64,000 nt of DNA from Bacilli bacterium (GTDB taxonomy: Bacteria > Bacillota_I > Bacilli_A > ML615J-28 > CAG-698): positions 53,714 through 117,713 of the forward strand of contig JAQUZE010000001.1 in assembly GCA_028691515.1 (NCBI GenBank), in the 5' to 3' direction. Position numbers and translations under genes: made by a program. Under the pieces are notes generated by a model, which saw only the letters and a program-made list of their open reading frames with translations, was not told where the DNA came from and did no database searches. The first letter of the stretch is position 1; the number at the start of each line of letters is the position of its first letter. Below, piece by piece: positions 34,917-42,788 of the stretch.

Positions 34917-34941
34917 AAAAAGCAGGCAACTGCTTTTTTTT
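34915..34941 (+). terminator. rplS terminator
   Basis: AGCAG (34921-34925), loop GCAA, CTGCT (34930-34934), with flanking A7 and T8 tracts extending the stem. Confidence 0.85.
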
Positions 34942-34967
34942 ATTAAAATATTATATTTGAAAATTAA

Positions 34968-35010
34968 TTGAAAAAGCTTTCATGTTATGTTATAATAAAC
35001 ATGCATGAAA
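34968..35010 (+). promoter_or_regulatory. Promoter and possible self-operator of the LacI-type regulator
   Basis: TTGAAA (34968-34973), 17 bp, TATAAT (34991-34996). TTTCATG (34978-34984) and CATGAAA (35004-35010) form an inverted repeat straddling the -10 box, a plausible regulator site. Confidence 0.55.
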
Positions 35011-35037
35011 AATGAAAATATATTTGAGGTGTAAAAA

Positions 35038-36030
35038 ATGAATCAAATTAAAATTTATGACATTGCTGGTGCGGCTGGAGTTAGTTTAGCTACGGTTTCT
35101 AGAGTTTTAAATCATCCTGAAAAAGTAAAAGAAGCAACTAGAAATAGAGTCTTAAAGATTATAAGAGAAAAGGGATATAAACCTAACGCTAATGCCAGAG
35201 GTTTAGCGAGCAGAAGATCGACTTCTGTTGCTATTGTAATTCCTTCAATTTCTCGAGCGAGTGTTGCTGAAATGATTCAAGGTATAGATGAATCGGCTAA
35301 GAAATATGGTTATACAATTCGACTTTTTATTAGTGATGAATCTAGTGATCCTGTAGATATGTGGAGTGAAGTTATTGCCTCAAGTGTAGATGGAATTTTA
35401 TTTATGAATGATGAAACCAATGAAGAAACATATAAAGAGATTAAAAACACTCCTGTACCTGTGGTTTTTGTAAATAATATATCTAATTCTGATCAATTTG
35501 GAAGTGTATCAATAGACTATGAGGAGTGTGCTTATAAGATAACTAAAGAAATGATAGATCGTGGAAACAAAAAGATATTATTTATTGATACTGAACATAA
35601 ATATTCTGTTAATGCGCTAAAAAGGAAAGGGTATAATAAAGCTATGATGGAAGCAAATCTTCCTAAAAGGGTTTTATTTTCTAGTGGAAATATTGATATT
35701 AATGAATTAGATTTTACTAGTGAGATAGAAAAAGATGTTCCTGAAGTTGTACTTGCTGTAAGAGATTCTATGGCAATTTCATTTATGAATGTAGCTTCGA
35801 AAAAAGGAATTAAAGTTCCAGATGAGTTACAAGTTATAGGATTCCAAAATACAAGATATGCAGTTTTATCTAATCCTAAATTAACATGTATTGAAACTCC
35901 TATTTATGAAATAGGAAGTAAATCCATGAGTTATTTAACAGAAATGATGAAAGATGAAAATTCAAGGGATAAGAAAGCGGCAAACATTTTAATTGACTAT
36001 AATGTTGTTTGGCGTGGCTCAACTAAATAG
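35038..36030 (+). CDS. LacI-family transcriptional regulator, CcpA-like
   Basis: 330 residues. The N-terminal HTH (KIYDIAGAAGVSLATVSRVLN) and hinge (NANARGLASRRSTSVAIVIP) are very close to CcpA, the carbon catabolite regulator of low-GC Gram-positives. The rest is a periplasmic-binding-protein-like sensor domain. In this domain IGFQNTRYAVLSNPKLTCIETP fits the family, but residues that contact HPr-Ser46-P were not verifiable by eye. The two cre-like sites before oppA are consistent with such a regulator. GAGGTG precedes the ATG. Confidence 0.85.
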   Translation: MNQIKIYDIAGAAGVSLATVSRVLNHPEKVKEATRNRVLKIIREKGYKPNANARGLASRRSTSVAIVIPSISRASVAEMIQGIDESAKKYGYTIRLFISDESSDPVDMWSEVIASSVDGILFMNDETNEETYKEIKNTPVPVVFVNNISNSDQFGSVSIDYEECAYKITKEMIDRGNKKILFIDTEHKYSVNALKRKGYNKAMMEANLPKRVLFSSGNIDINELDFTSEIEKDVPEVVLAVRDSMAISFMNVASKKGIKVPDELQVIGFQNTRYAVLSNPKLTCIETPIYEIGSKSMSYLTEMMKDENSRDKKAANILIDYNVVWRGSTK

Positions 36031-36223
36031 AAGCGATGAATAAGAAAGAGTATAAATTATAAAAGTAATATTAGAGACTTAAACGGTTGGTGCAAGTTTA
36101 AGCTGATATAATTTAGAATTACACTTAGGAGCTTATTACTTTTTAAGTGCTTAGAAAACTATTCTAAGAACTAAGGTGGTACCACGGAGAAATTCGTCCT
36201 TAGATTATTACTAAGGACTTTTT
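36031..36223 (+). promoter_or_regulatory. Tyrosine T-box leader of tyrS
   Basis: The T-box core AAGGTGGTACCACGG is at 36173-36187. A specifier TAC (Tyr) at 36120-36122 sits in the expected GAAT-TAC-A context, and the terminator GTCCTTAG (36196-36203)/CTAAGGAC (36211-36218) is followed by TTTTT. Uncharged tRNA-Tyr would favour the antiterminator and read-through into tyrS. The leader starts right at the regulator gene's stop. The only -10 candidate is TATAAT at 35998-36003 inside that gene. Confidence 0.92.
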
Positions 36224-36249
36224 ATATATATAAGATTAGGAGAAAAAAC

Positions 36250-37512
36250 ATGACTTTATTACAAGATTTAAGATGGCGAGGACTTATTTACGATATTATT
36301 AATGAAGAAGGATTAGAAAAAAGATTACAAGAAGGACCCATTTCTTTGTATTGTGGTTTTGATCCTACTGCAGATAGTCTTCATATTGGTTCTCTTTTGC
36401 CGATAGTTACTTTGCTTAGATTTAAACAATACGGAAACAAAATAGTGGCGCTTACTGGAGGTGGTACGGGATTGATTGGTGATCCAAGTGGTAAGAAAAA
36501 TGAAAGAGGAATGAATACTGTTGAAACTGTCAAAAGTTGGGCAGAAAAATTTAAAAAACAAATGGATATATTTTTTCATTTTAATGATGAAGATACTTTT
36601 TTTATTGATAATTCCAAATGGCTTTGTGAATTAAAGGCAATAGATATGTGGAGAGATTATGGGAAACATTTTAATATTAATTTAATGTTACAAAAAGATT
36701 CAGTAAAATCTCGTCTTGATAGTGGAGGTTTAACTTATCTAGAATTTAGTTATATGGTTATGCAATCAATTGACTTTTTAACTTTGTATGAGGACAAGAA
36801 GATTCATTGCGAAATGCAAATCGGAGGTCAAGATCAATGGGGCAACATTACTGCTGGAATGGATTTAATACGAAAAGTTAAAGGAAGTGATGCGATTACG
36901 TTTGCATTAACAATGCCACTTATTCTTAAAAATGATGGTACTAAATATGGAAAGACTGAAAGTGGAGCTGTTTGGCTTGATAAAAATAAAACTAGTCCAT
37001 ATGAAATGTATCAGTTTTTTGTAAATACTGCGGACAGTGATGTCATGCAATTAATTAAATATTATACTTTTCTTTCGCATGATGAGATAAACGATTTAGA
37101 GCTGCGAATGAAAAATAAACCTCATTTAAGAGAAGCTCAAAAAGTTCTTGCGAGTGAAGTTGTAGCAATGGTTCATGGAAAGAAAGCTTTAGAACAAGCA
37201 TTAAGAGTAACAGAAGCTTTATTTAGCGGTGATGTTAAGGATTTAACAAAAGAAGATATCTTAATGGGTTTTAAAGGGTTAAAAGAGATTGAGGTAAGTG
37301 AAAATTTAAATGTGATTGATGCTTTAGTCATGTTAAATCTTGCTTCATCAAAAAGAGAAGCAAGAGAATTTCTTAAAAATAATGCAATTATGATAAATGG
37401 AGAATATGAAAGTGATTTCGATTTTGAAATTAAAAAAGAAAATGCTTTGGATCAAACATATAGTGTTTTAAGAAGAGGAAAAAAGAAATATGCAATAATT
37501 AAGCATATCTAA
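36250..37512 (+). CDS. tyrS: Tyrosyl-tRNA synthetase
   Basis: 420-residue class I synthetase. HIGH-like motif in PTADSLHIGSLLP, tyrosine-pocket QIGGQDQWGNI, KMSKS equivalent as KYGKTESGAVW, and a C-terminal S4-like tRNA-binding domain (about residues 350-418: NVIDALVMLNLASSKREAREF). AGGAG precedes the ATG. Controlled by the upstream T-box. Confidence 0.96.
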   Translation: MTLLQDLRWRGLIYDIINEEGLEKRLQEGPISLYCGFDPTADSLHIGSLLPIVTLLRFKQYGNKIVALTGGGTGLIGDPSGKKNERGMNTVETVKSWAEKFKKQMDIFFHFNDEDTFFIDNSKWLCELKAIDMWRDYGKHFNINLMLQKDSVKSRLDSGGLTYLEFSYMVMQSIDFLTLYEDKKIHCEMQIGGQDQWGNITAGMDLIRKVKGSDAITFALTMPLILKNDGTKYGKTESGAVWLDKNKTSPYEMYQFFVNTADSDVMQLIKYYTFLSHDEINDLELRMKNKPHLREAQKVLASEVVAMVHGKKALEQALRVTEALFSGDVKDLTKEDILMGFKGLKEIEVSENLNVIDALVMLNLASSKREAREFLKNNAIMINGEYESDFDFEIKKENALDQTYSVLRRGKKKYAIIKHI

Positions 37513-37515
37513 TAT

Positions 37516-37548
37516 AAAAGGCATAAGTAATTTATACTTATGCCTTTT
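37516..37548. terminator. Bidirectional terminator between tyrS and trpS
   Basis: AAAAGGCATAAGTA (37516-37529) pairs with TACTTATGCCTTTT (37535-37548). Confidence 0.85.
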
Positions 37549-37550
37549 GT

Positions 37551-38543
37551 TTATCTTCCTAGTCCGACCTTTTTGTAGACTTTAGCAATTTTTTTATTAC
37601 CTAAAAAGTTCGCACGCTCTCTTCCTTTATTTAGAATTATGTTTAGTTGTTCTGATGATATAATTTCTTGATATTTTGTTTGTATCTCTTTTAGTTCATT
37701 TCCAACAAGTTCTGCTAAATCGCTTTTAAAATCGCCATAGCCTTTTCCTTGATATAATTTTTCAATTTTTTTATAAGAAAAATTAGTTATAGAACTATAA
37801 ATACTCATTAAGTTAGAAATTCCTGGTTTATTTGTTTTGTCATATTTTACTATTGATTCAGAATCTGTAACGGCAGATTTAATTTTTTTCTTTGCTGAAG
37901 ATACTGGCTCAAGAAGATATATACATCCTTTTGAATCTATAGATGATTTATCCATTTTTTTAGTTGGTTCTTGTAAATCCATTATTCTGGCGCCAATTTT
38001 TGGAGTTATTCCTTGTGGAATAGTGAATGTTTCTCCAAAGCGGTTATTGAAACGATTTGCAATAATCTTACAAAGTTCAAGATGTTGTTTTTGATCTTCC
38101 CCAACTGGAACATAATCAACATCGTAAAGTAAAATATCAGCTGCCATTAGCACTGGGTAAGTGAAAAGTGCACTTGATACTCCATCTATTTGTTTTTTCT
38201 TCTTTTCCTTATATTGAGTCATTCTTTCTAATTCACCAATGTAGGAAATTGATTCAAAAATGCCTGAGAGTTGAATGTGTGATGGAACTTCTGATTGAAT
38301 AAATAGAGTGAGGTTTTCTTCCTTTAAACCACACGCAAGATATAAAGCAGCTACATTTTTAATATTTTGTTTTAATTCTTTTGGATTTTGAGGAGTAGTT
38401 AATGCGTGCTCGTCAGCAACAAAAAATAAAAATTCGCAATCTGGCATTTCGGATTGCAGCTGAGCAAATTGTTTCATAGCTCCTAAGTAATTTCCAAGTG
38501 TTGGAATTCCAGTAGGTTTAACTCCCGAAAGTAATTTTTTCAT
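37551..38543 (-). CDS. trpS: Tryptophanyl-tRNA synthetase
   Basis: 330-residue class I synthetase. HIGH equivalent in GVKPTGIPTLGNYLGAM, PVLMAADILLYD, PVGEDQKQHLEL, and a KMSKS variant KKMDKSS. It runs opposite to tyrS. The start ATG at 38543 has no ribosome site at normal distance; the only AAGGAAAG lies about 60 nt upstream, separated by a hairpin. A T-box with a Trp specifier lies further upstream. Confidence 0.95.
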   Translation of the reverse strand: MKKLLSGVKPTGIPTLGNYLGAMKQFAQLQSEMPDCEFLFFVADEHALTTPQNPKELKQNIKNVAALYLACGLKEENLTLFIQSEVPSHIQLSGIFESISYIGELERMTQYKEKKKKQIDGVSSALFTYPVLMAADILLYDVDYVPVGEDQKQHLELCKIIANRFNNRFGETFTIPQGITPKIGARIMDLQEPTKKMDKSSIDSKGCIYLLEPVSSAKKKIKSAVTDSESIVKYDKTNKPGISNLMSIYSSITNFSYKKIEKLYQGKGYGDFKSDLAELVGNELKEIQTKYQEIISSEQLNIILNKGRERANFLGNKKIAKVYKKVGLGR

Positions 38544-38554
38544 AATAATATTTT

Positions 38555-38609
38555 GTGTTTAAAAAGTAATTTATTAAAATTAGTAACGTGCTTTTAAACA
38601 CTTTCCTTT
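38555..38609 (-). promoter_or_regulatory. Hairpin between the ribosome site and start codon of trpS
   Basis: On the minus strand AAGGAAAG (38608-38601) is followed by GTGTTTAAAAG (38601-38591), which pairs with CTTTTTAAACAC (38566-38555), one base bulged. An inner TAATTT/TAAT/AAATTA stem-loop lies within. Folding would bring the ribosome site close to the ATG 11 bases after the hairpin. Confidence 0.6.
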
Positions 38610-38645
38610 CTATTTAAATATCATGATTTTTCAAATACTATTTAT

Positions 38646-38675
38646 ATAATAAACTATTTTTTATAATTAAGTCTA
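38646..38675 (-). promoter_or_regulatory. Possible internal promoter of trpS, downstream of its T-box
   Basis: On the minus strand TAGACT (38675-38670), 18 bp, TATTAT (38651-38646). If used, it would give trpS mRNA without the T-box. In such an AT-rich stretch chance matches are common. Confidence 0.3.
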
Positions 38676-38687
38676 TAAATAAATAAA

Positions 38688-38898
38688 AAAACTTTAATAA
38701 TAATCTAAGGACGAATAATCGTGGTACCACCTTAGTTCACTAAAAAAGTGCGCTCTATCTATTAACGCTAGAAAACGTTGAAGCATTTCCTCTTCACATC
38801 ACAAGAAGTCCATTCATCAATACTTTAATCTATTGCTTGCACTATCCAATAGTCGCTAAAAATTAGTTGTTGATTACTATTTTTCTTTTATTGATTTA
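38688..38898 (-). promoter_or_regulatory. Tryptophan T-box leader of trpS
   Basis: Minus strand: T-box core AAGGTGGTACCACG (38733-38720) and specifier TGG (38812-38810) in the context GAA-TGG-AC. The terminator part is weak: CCTTAG is not matched by CTAAGG but by TTAAAG, leaving a mismatch and a wobble, followed by a T-run (to about 38689). It lies some 145 nt before the trpS start, further away than the tyrS and pheS T-boxes. Confidence 0.88.
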
Positions 38899-38904
38899 TA
38901 TATT

Positions 38905-38933
38905 ATTATATATTAAAAAAAACCATAAAACAA
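38905..38933 (-). promoter_or_regulatory. Promoter of the trpS T-box transcript
   Basis: On the minus strand TTGTTT (38933-38928), 17 bp, TATAAT (38910-38905). Confidence 0.5.
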
Positions 38934-38952
38934 GAAAAAATTTAAAAAACGC

Positions 38953-39022
38953 AATGTAAGCGTTTTAGTCATAAAAAAACACCGTTTAAAAGCCACAAAA
39001 GCCATTAAAAAAACGCTTACAA
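38953..39022 (+). promoter_or_regulatory. Pair of cre-like sites upstream of oppA
   Basis: TGTAAGCGTTTT occurs at about 38955-38966 on the plus strand and again, inverted, at about 39010-39021. Each has one perfect half of the catabolite-response consensus around a central CG and mismatches in the other half. They lie 13-80 bp before the oppA -35 box, facing each other. A CcpA-like regulator is encoded in this window. Confidence 0.45.
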
Positions 39023-39034
39023 AAAAATATTTTA

Positions 39035-39063
39035 TTGACACATAGTGAACTAGTGTGTATAAT
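39035..39063 (+). promoter_or_regulatory. oppA promoter
   Basis: TTGACA (39035-39040), 17 bp, TATAAT (39058-39063). The spacer contains an imperfect inverted repeat (ACATAGT/ACTAGTGT), a possible operator. Confidence 0.85.
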
Positions 39064-39118
39064 ATACTCAATCACTTAGACATTATACAAAGTGAAAAAA
39101 TTTTGGGAGGAAAATAAA

Positions 39119-41446
39119 ATGAAAAAATTATTTATGTTTGGAGTTCTTTTTCTTGCTGTTTTAACTTTAGCTGCATGTAAAAAGGATCCTACTATTTCTT
39201 TTGCTGATGCTGAACTTGATTTGGCAGTTGGGGAAGAAGTAGACTTAGCTCCTGTTTTAAGTGAAACAGGTTTAGAAGTAGTTTATTCAGTTGCACCAGA
39301 GGGTGTTGTTGAAATTACTGGAGCTACTGTAAAAGCGCTAGCTGATGGAGAAGCTACTGTTACAGCTACTATTAAAGATACAGAAATTACAGCTACAGTA
39401 AAAATCTATGTAGGACGCAATTATGACATTACAAAACCATATGCTTATGAAACTGAATTAAAAGAAGGTTTTACAGCATTAAGTAATGAAAATGAAAATC
39501 CTGCAGTTGATGAAGAAGGATATTATCAAGTTGGAACTGAAAAGTTTAAAGTTGCAAATACTTTTAAAACTACTTATACTACAGAGCCAGTTGATGCGTT
39601 ATTCAATTATTTGATTAATACTTGGACTTATAATTCATACCATTATACAAACATGGTTGATGGATTAGTTGAAAATGACAAATATAGTAATATAATTGGT
39701 GCTATAGCACTTGGTTATAAAACTACTGAAAATGCTGATAATACTCAAACATGGACATTCCAATTGCGAGAAAAAATCCAATGGGTTGATAATGCAACAG
39801 GAGAAGTTTATGCAGAAGTTGTTGCTGATGATTTTGTTGCTGCGCTTGAATATGTATTAGATCCTATTAATGGATCAGGTACTGCAGGTATAGTTATGGG
39901 TGTTATTCTTAATGCAAAAGAATATTATGAAGGAGAAGAGGGTGTAACTTTTGAAGATGTTGGAGTTAAGGCTATTAGCGATTATGAAGTTGAATATACA
40001 TTAATTCAACCTACTCCTTATTTCTTATCAAGTTTAACTTATTCACCATTCTTACCAGTTAATAGAGATTTCATCGAAGAAAAAGGAACTGATTTTGGAG
40101 CAACAGTTGATGATATTCTAGTTAATGGTGCGTTTAGAATTACTGAACACGTAAAAGAAAACAGAATGATTTATACTAAGAATGAATTATACTGGGATGC
40201 AAAACATGTATATGTAGACAGAGTAGAAAGAAAGTTTGTTCCTGGAACTGCTGTTTATTCTACAACTCGTGAATGGTTTGAAGCTGGTTTAATTGATTCA
40301 TTTACTGTAAACGTAAATGATGAAGTTGGATATGCAAAATATGTTACTGGTGGCGAAGAAGGCACAGGTACTTTAGCAAAACCTGCACATGCACAAGCAA
40401 ATGGTGTTTTATCAGTTGGTGATGCTACATATATTGGATATTATAACTTTGCTAGAACTGCATATGAATATACTAATAGTGAATATGTAAAGACAGAAGC
40501 TGAAAAAGCTGCTACTACTGATGCAGTATTAAATGTTAACTTCCGTAAAGGTGTATTATATGGACTTGACGTTATGAAATATTTAGTTAGATATAACCCT
40601 GATGAGCCAGAGCAATGGTTAATGAGAGGATATACTAATAGAGAACTTTGTGCATATGATGGTCTAGATTATGCAGATTACGTTGATGCTGTATTTAATG
40701 AAAAACAAGGAACTACAGGAGTAAGTTTAACTGGTATTACTTATGGTGAAGATCCAGTATATGATGAAGATAAATCAAAAGCATTCTTTGCTACAGCAAA
40801 AACTGAATTATTAGCTGCTGGTTTAACTGAAGCTGATTTCCCAATTAAAATTGATGCTATTGGATCTATGAATCCTGTTACAAGAGCATTTGAAGAAGCA
40901 ATGTATGATACAGTTACTGCTGCTTCTGATGGTGTAATGGAAGTTAGATTAAATGTTCCTGGAACTAATGACCAAAACGTACTATGGGGATCTGTAATTA
41001 GTAATTATGACTTCTCATTATGGTCAGGATGGGGTCCAGACTATGCGGATCCTAATACATTCTTACATACAATGGCTATGGGTGGAGATATGATTGATAT
41101 GCTTGGATTCGACGGCTCTAACAAAGATCTTGAAGAAGAAGTTTTAGGTGAATATGACGCATTATATCGTGCAGCAGCAGCAATCGTTGCTGGTGATAAG
41201 ATTGGTGAACGTTATGAAGCATTTGCAGAAGCAGAATATGCTTTAATCTATGAATATGCAATTATTGTTCCATGGTTAACACAATCTGGTTATTCTGCAG
41301 TTGTTGCTAAAACTGTTCCATTCCAAGCTGGTAGAGCTTCTTATGGATTAACTTCAGATAAATTCAAAAACGTTGTTGTATCTAGTACTATTATTACTCA
41401 AGAACAAAGAGCAGTAGTTGTTGCTGAATACGAAGCAAATAGATAA
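39119..41446 (+). CDS. oppA: Oligopeptide-binding lipoprotein OppA with N-terminal BIG2-like domain
   Basis: 775 residues. Lipoprotein signal peptide ending in the lipobox LAAC (Cys about 20), so it is anchored to the outer face of the membrane. Residues 25-98 look like a bacterial Ig-like (BIG2) domain: LAVGEEVDLAPVLS, then VKALADGEATVTATI, ending VKIYVG. The SBP_bac_5 peptide-binding domain follows (about 145-760) with WTFQLREKIQWVDNATGE and AVEYVLDPINGSG-like segments. GGGAGG lies 8 bases before the ATG at 39119; GTG at 39092 precedes it. Codon usage looks enriched for highly expressed forms. oppBCDF follows after a hairpin. Confidence 0.92.
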   Translation: MKKLFMFGVLFLAVLTLAACKKDPTISFADAELDLAVGEEVDLAPVLSETGLEVVYSVAPEGVVEITGATVKALADGEATVTATIKDTEITATVKIYVGRNYDITKPYAYETELKEGFTALSNENENPAVDEEGYYQVGTEKFKVANTFKTTYTTEPVDALFNYLINTWTYNSYHYTNMVDGLVENDKYSNIIGAIALGYKTTENADNTQTWTFQLREKIQWVDNATGEVYAEVVADDFVAALEYVLDPINGSGTAGIVMGVILNAKEYYEGEEGVTFEDVGVKAISDYEVEYTLIQPTPYFLSSLTYSPFLPVNRDFIEEKGTDFGATVDDILVNGAFRITEHVKENRMIYTKNELYWDAKHVYVDRVERKFVPGTAVYSTTREWFEAGLIDSFTVNVNDEVGYAKYVTGGEEGTGTLAKPAHAQANGVLSVGDATYIGYYNFARTAYEYTNSEYVKTEAEKAATTDAVLNVNFRKGVLYGLDVMKYLVRYNPDEPEQWLMRGYTNRELCAYDGLDYADYVDAVFNEKQGTTGVSLTGITYGEDPVYDEDKSKAFFATAKTELLAAGLTEADFPIKIDAIGSMNPVTRAFEEAMYDTVTAASDGVMEVRLNVPGTNDQNVLWGSVISNYDFSLWSGWGPDYADPNTFLHTMAMGGDMIDMLGFDGSNKDLEEEVLGEYDALYRAAAAIVAGDKIGERYEAFAEAEYALIYEYAIIVPWLTQSGYSAVVAKTVPFQAGRASYGLTSDKFKNVVVSSTIITQEQRAVVVAEYEANR

Positions 41447-41464
41447 TAAATAAAATTTTAAAGC

Positions 41465-41502
41465 AATAAAGGGGAGCAAATTCCTTTGCTTCCCTTTATT
41501 TT
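41465..41502 (+). terminator. Stem-loop between oppA and oppB
   Basis: A 16-bp stem with one G-T pair (arms 41465-41480 and 41485-41500, loop TTCC), followed by only a short T stretch. Likely a partial terminator or 3'-end stabiliser that gives more oppA than oppBCDF mRNA. Confidence 0.7.
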
Positions 41503-41532
41503 ATCAATAATAATTATTTAGTTAACAGTATT

Positions 41533-41556
41533 AATACAGGCAATATTGCCTGTATT
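41533..41556. repeat. 24-bp perfect palindrome upstream of oppB
   Basis: Each 12-base half is AATACAGGCAAT or its exact complement, with no loop. It lies about 28 bp before a TATAAT at 41584 and 67 bp before the oppB ATG. No T-run follows, so a protein-binding operator is more likely than a terminator. Confidence 0.75.
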
Positions 41557-41622
41557 GTTTGTATTAATATTATTAATGATATATAATATATCTATATTAA
41601 TAGCATAAAAAGGAGAGAAAAT

Positions 41623-42777
41623 ATGAATGAACAAGTTATTGTAAGAGAAAAATCTTTTCCTGATAAATTTCTTTCTATAATGAAAAGAATTGGGAAGGCT
41701 TTAAAAAATCCAACATTTTTGTATGTAATTAGACGTATTTTATCGTCGATGTTTACATTGCTTTTGGTTATTGCATTAGTAACAGCTCTTATAAGATTAA
41801 TACCTGATATAAATTTATATGATATTGGTACATATAATAAATTAAGAGCAGTAAGCCCACAAGCCGCAGATAGTTATCGCATATCTATATTATTTAAATA
41901 TGGAAGAGTGACTTTAGATGGGAAACCAGTATCGGTGTTTTATACGATTTTCCAATATATTTATTGGATACTTCCAATTCCTAAAGTAATACCAATTAGA
42001 TGGGATAATAGATATACAAAAGTATTGGAGAATTTTGAAGGTTGGGTTTTCTTGGGTAGATCATTATATAGTAATCCTAAAGATGTTGTAGAATTGTTGA
42101 AATCAAGAATGGGAATTTCATTTTCTATCTCTCTTATTACTGTAGTATTTACATATTTATTAGGTTATCCTTTAGGTGTAGGAATGGCAAAAAAACCTGG
42201 TGGAACAGTTGATAAATTAGGAAATATTTTCTTGGTATTAAACTACGCTATACCTGCATTAGTATTTTATTTGATTATGAATATGATACTCGGTAATCCG
42301 GAAGGAATTTTTGGAGCTTTTGGTTTTAGTTATTTTTATGAAGAAGGAAATCTCGCGACTTTGGTTCCACCGATTTTCTGTATGGTTTTTTTGTCTATTC
42401 CGGGTACAAGTATTTGGGTAAGACGATTTATGATTGACGAATTAAGTTCAGATTATGTTAAATTTGCTAGATCAAAAGGGTTATCTGAAAATAGAATTAT
42501 GTACACTCACGTGTTAAGAAATGCTGCGGTTCCTTTAATTCGTAATATTCCAGCAACATTATTGCTTGCTATTATTGGATCATACTATGTAGAGACAATT
42601 TGGGGAATTCCTGGAACTGGTAATTTATTAATTGGCGCTTTAAGAAGTTCTAAGCCAGATGTGCCTGTTATTCAAGGATTAACAGTTATTTATGCAGCAT
42701 TATCTATGAGTGCGTTCTTATTAGGGGATATAGTAACAATATTCTTTGATCCTAGAATTAAGTTAACTTCTAAGTAA
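41623..42777 (+). CDS. oppB: Oligopeptide ABC transporter permease OppB
   Basis: 384-residue inner-membrane permease. The N-terminal helix (FLYVIRRILSSMFTLLLVIALV) is followed by a longer than usual outer region (about residues 62-160), then five helices and the ATPase-contacting EAA-like loop (DYVKFARSKGLSENRIMYTHVLRNA). The ending GDIVTIFFDPRIKL is typical of OppB/DppB. GGAGAG precedes the ATG. First gene of oppBCDF. Confidence 0.93.
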   Translation: MNEQVIVREKSFPDKFLSIMKRIGKALKNPTFLYVIRRILSSMFTLLLVIALVTALIRLIPDINLYDIGTYNKLRAVSPQAADSYRISILFKYGRVTLDGKPVSVFYTIFQYIYWILPIPKVIPIRWDNRYTKVLENFEGWVFLGRSLYSNPKDVVELLKSRMGISFSISLITVVFTYLLGYPLGVGMAKKPGGTVDKLGNIFLVLNYAIPALVFYLIMNMILGNPEGIFGAFGFSYFYEEGNLATLVPPIFCMVFLSIPGTSIWVRRFMIDELSSDYVKFARSKGLSENRIMYTHVLRNAAVPLIRNIPATLLLAIIGSYYVETIWGIPGTGNLLIGALRSSKPDVPVIQGLTVIYAALSMSAFLLGDIVTIFFDPRIKLTSK

Positions 42778-42788
42778 GGGGTGTTAAT

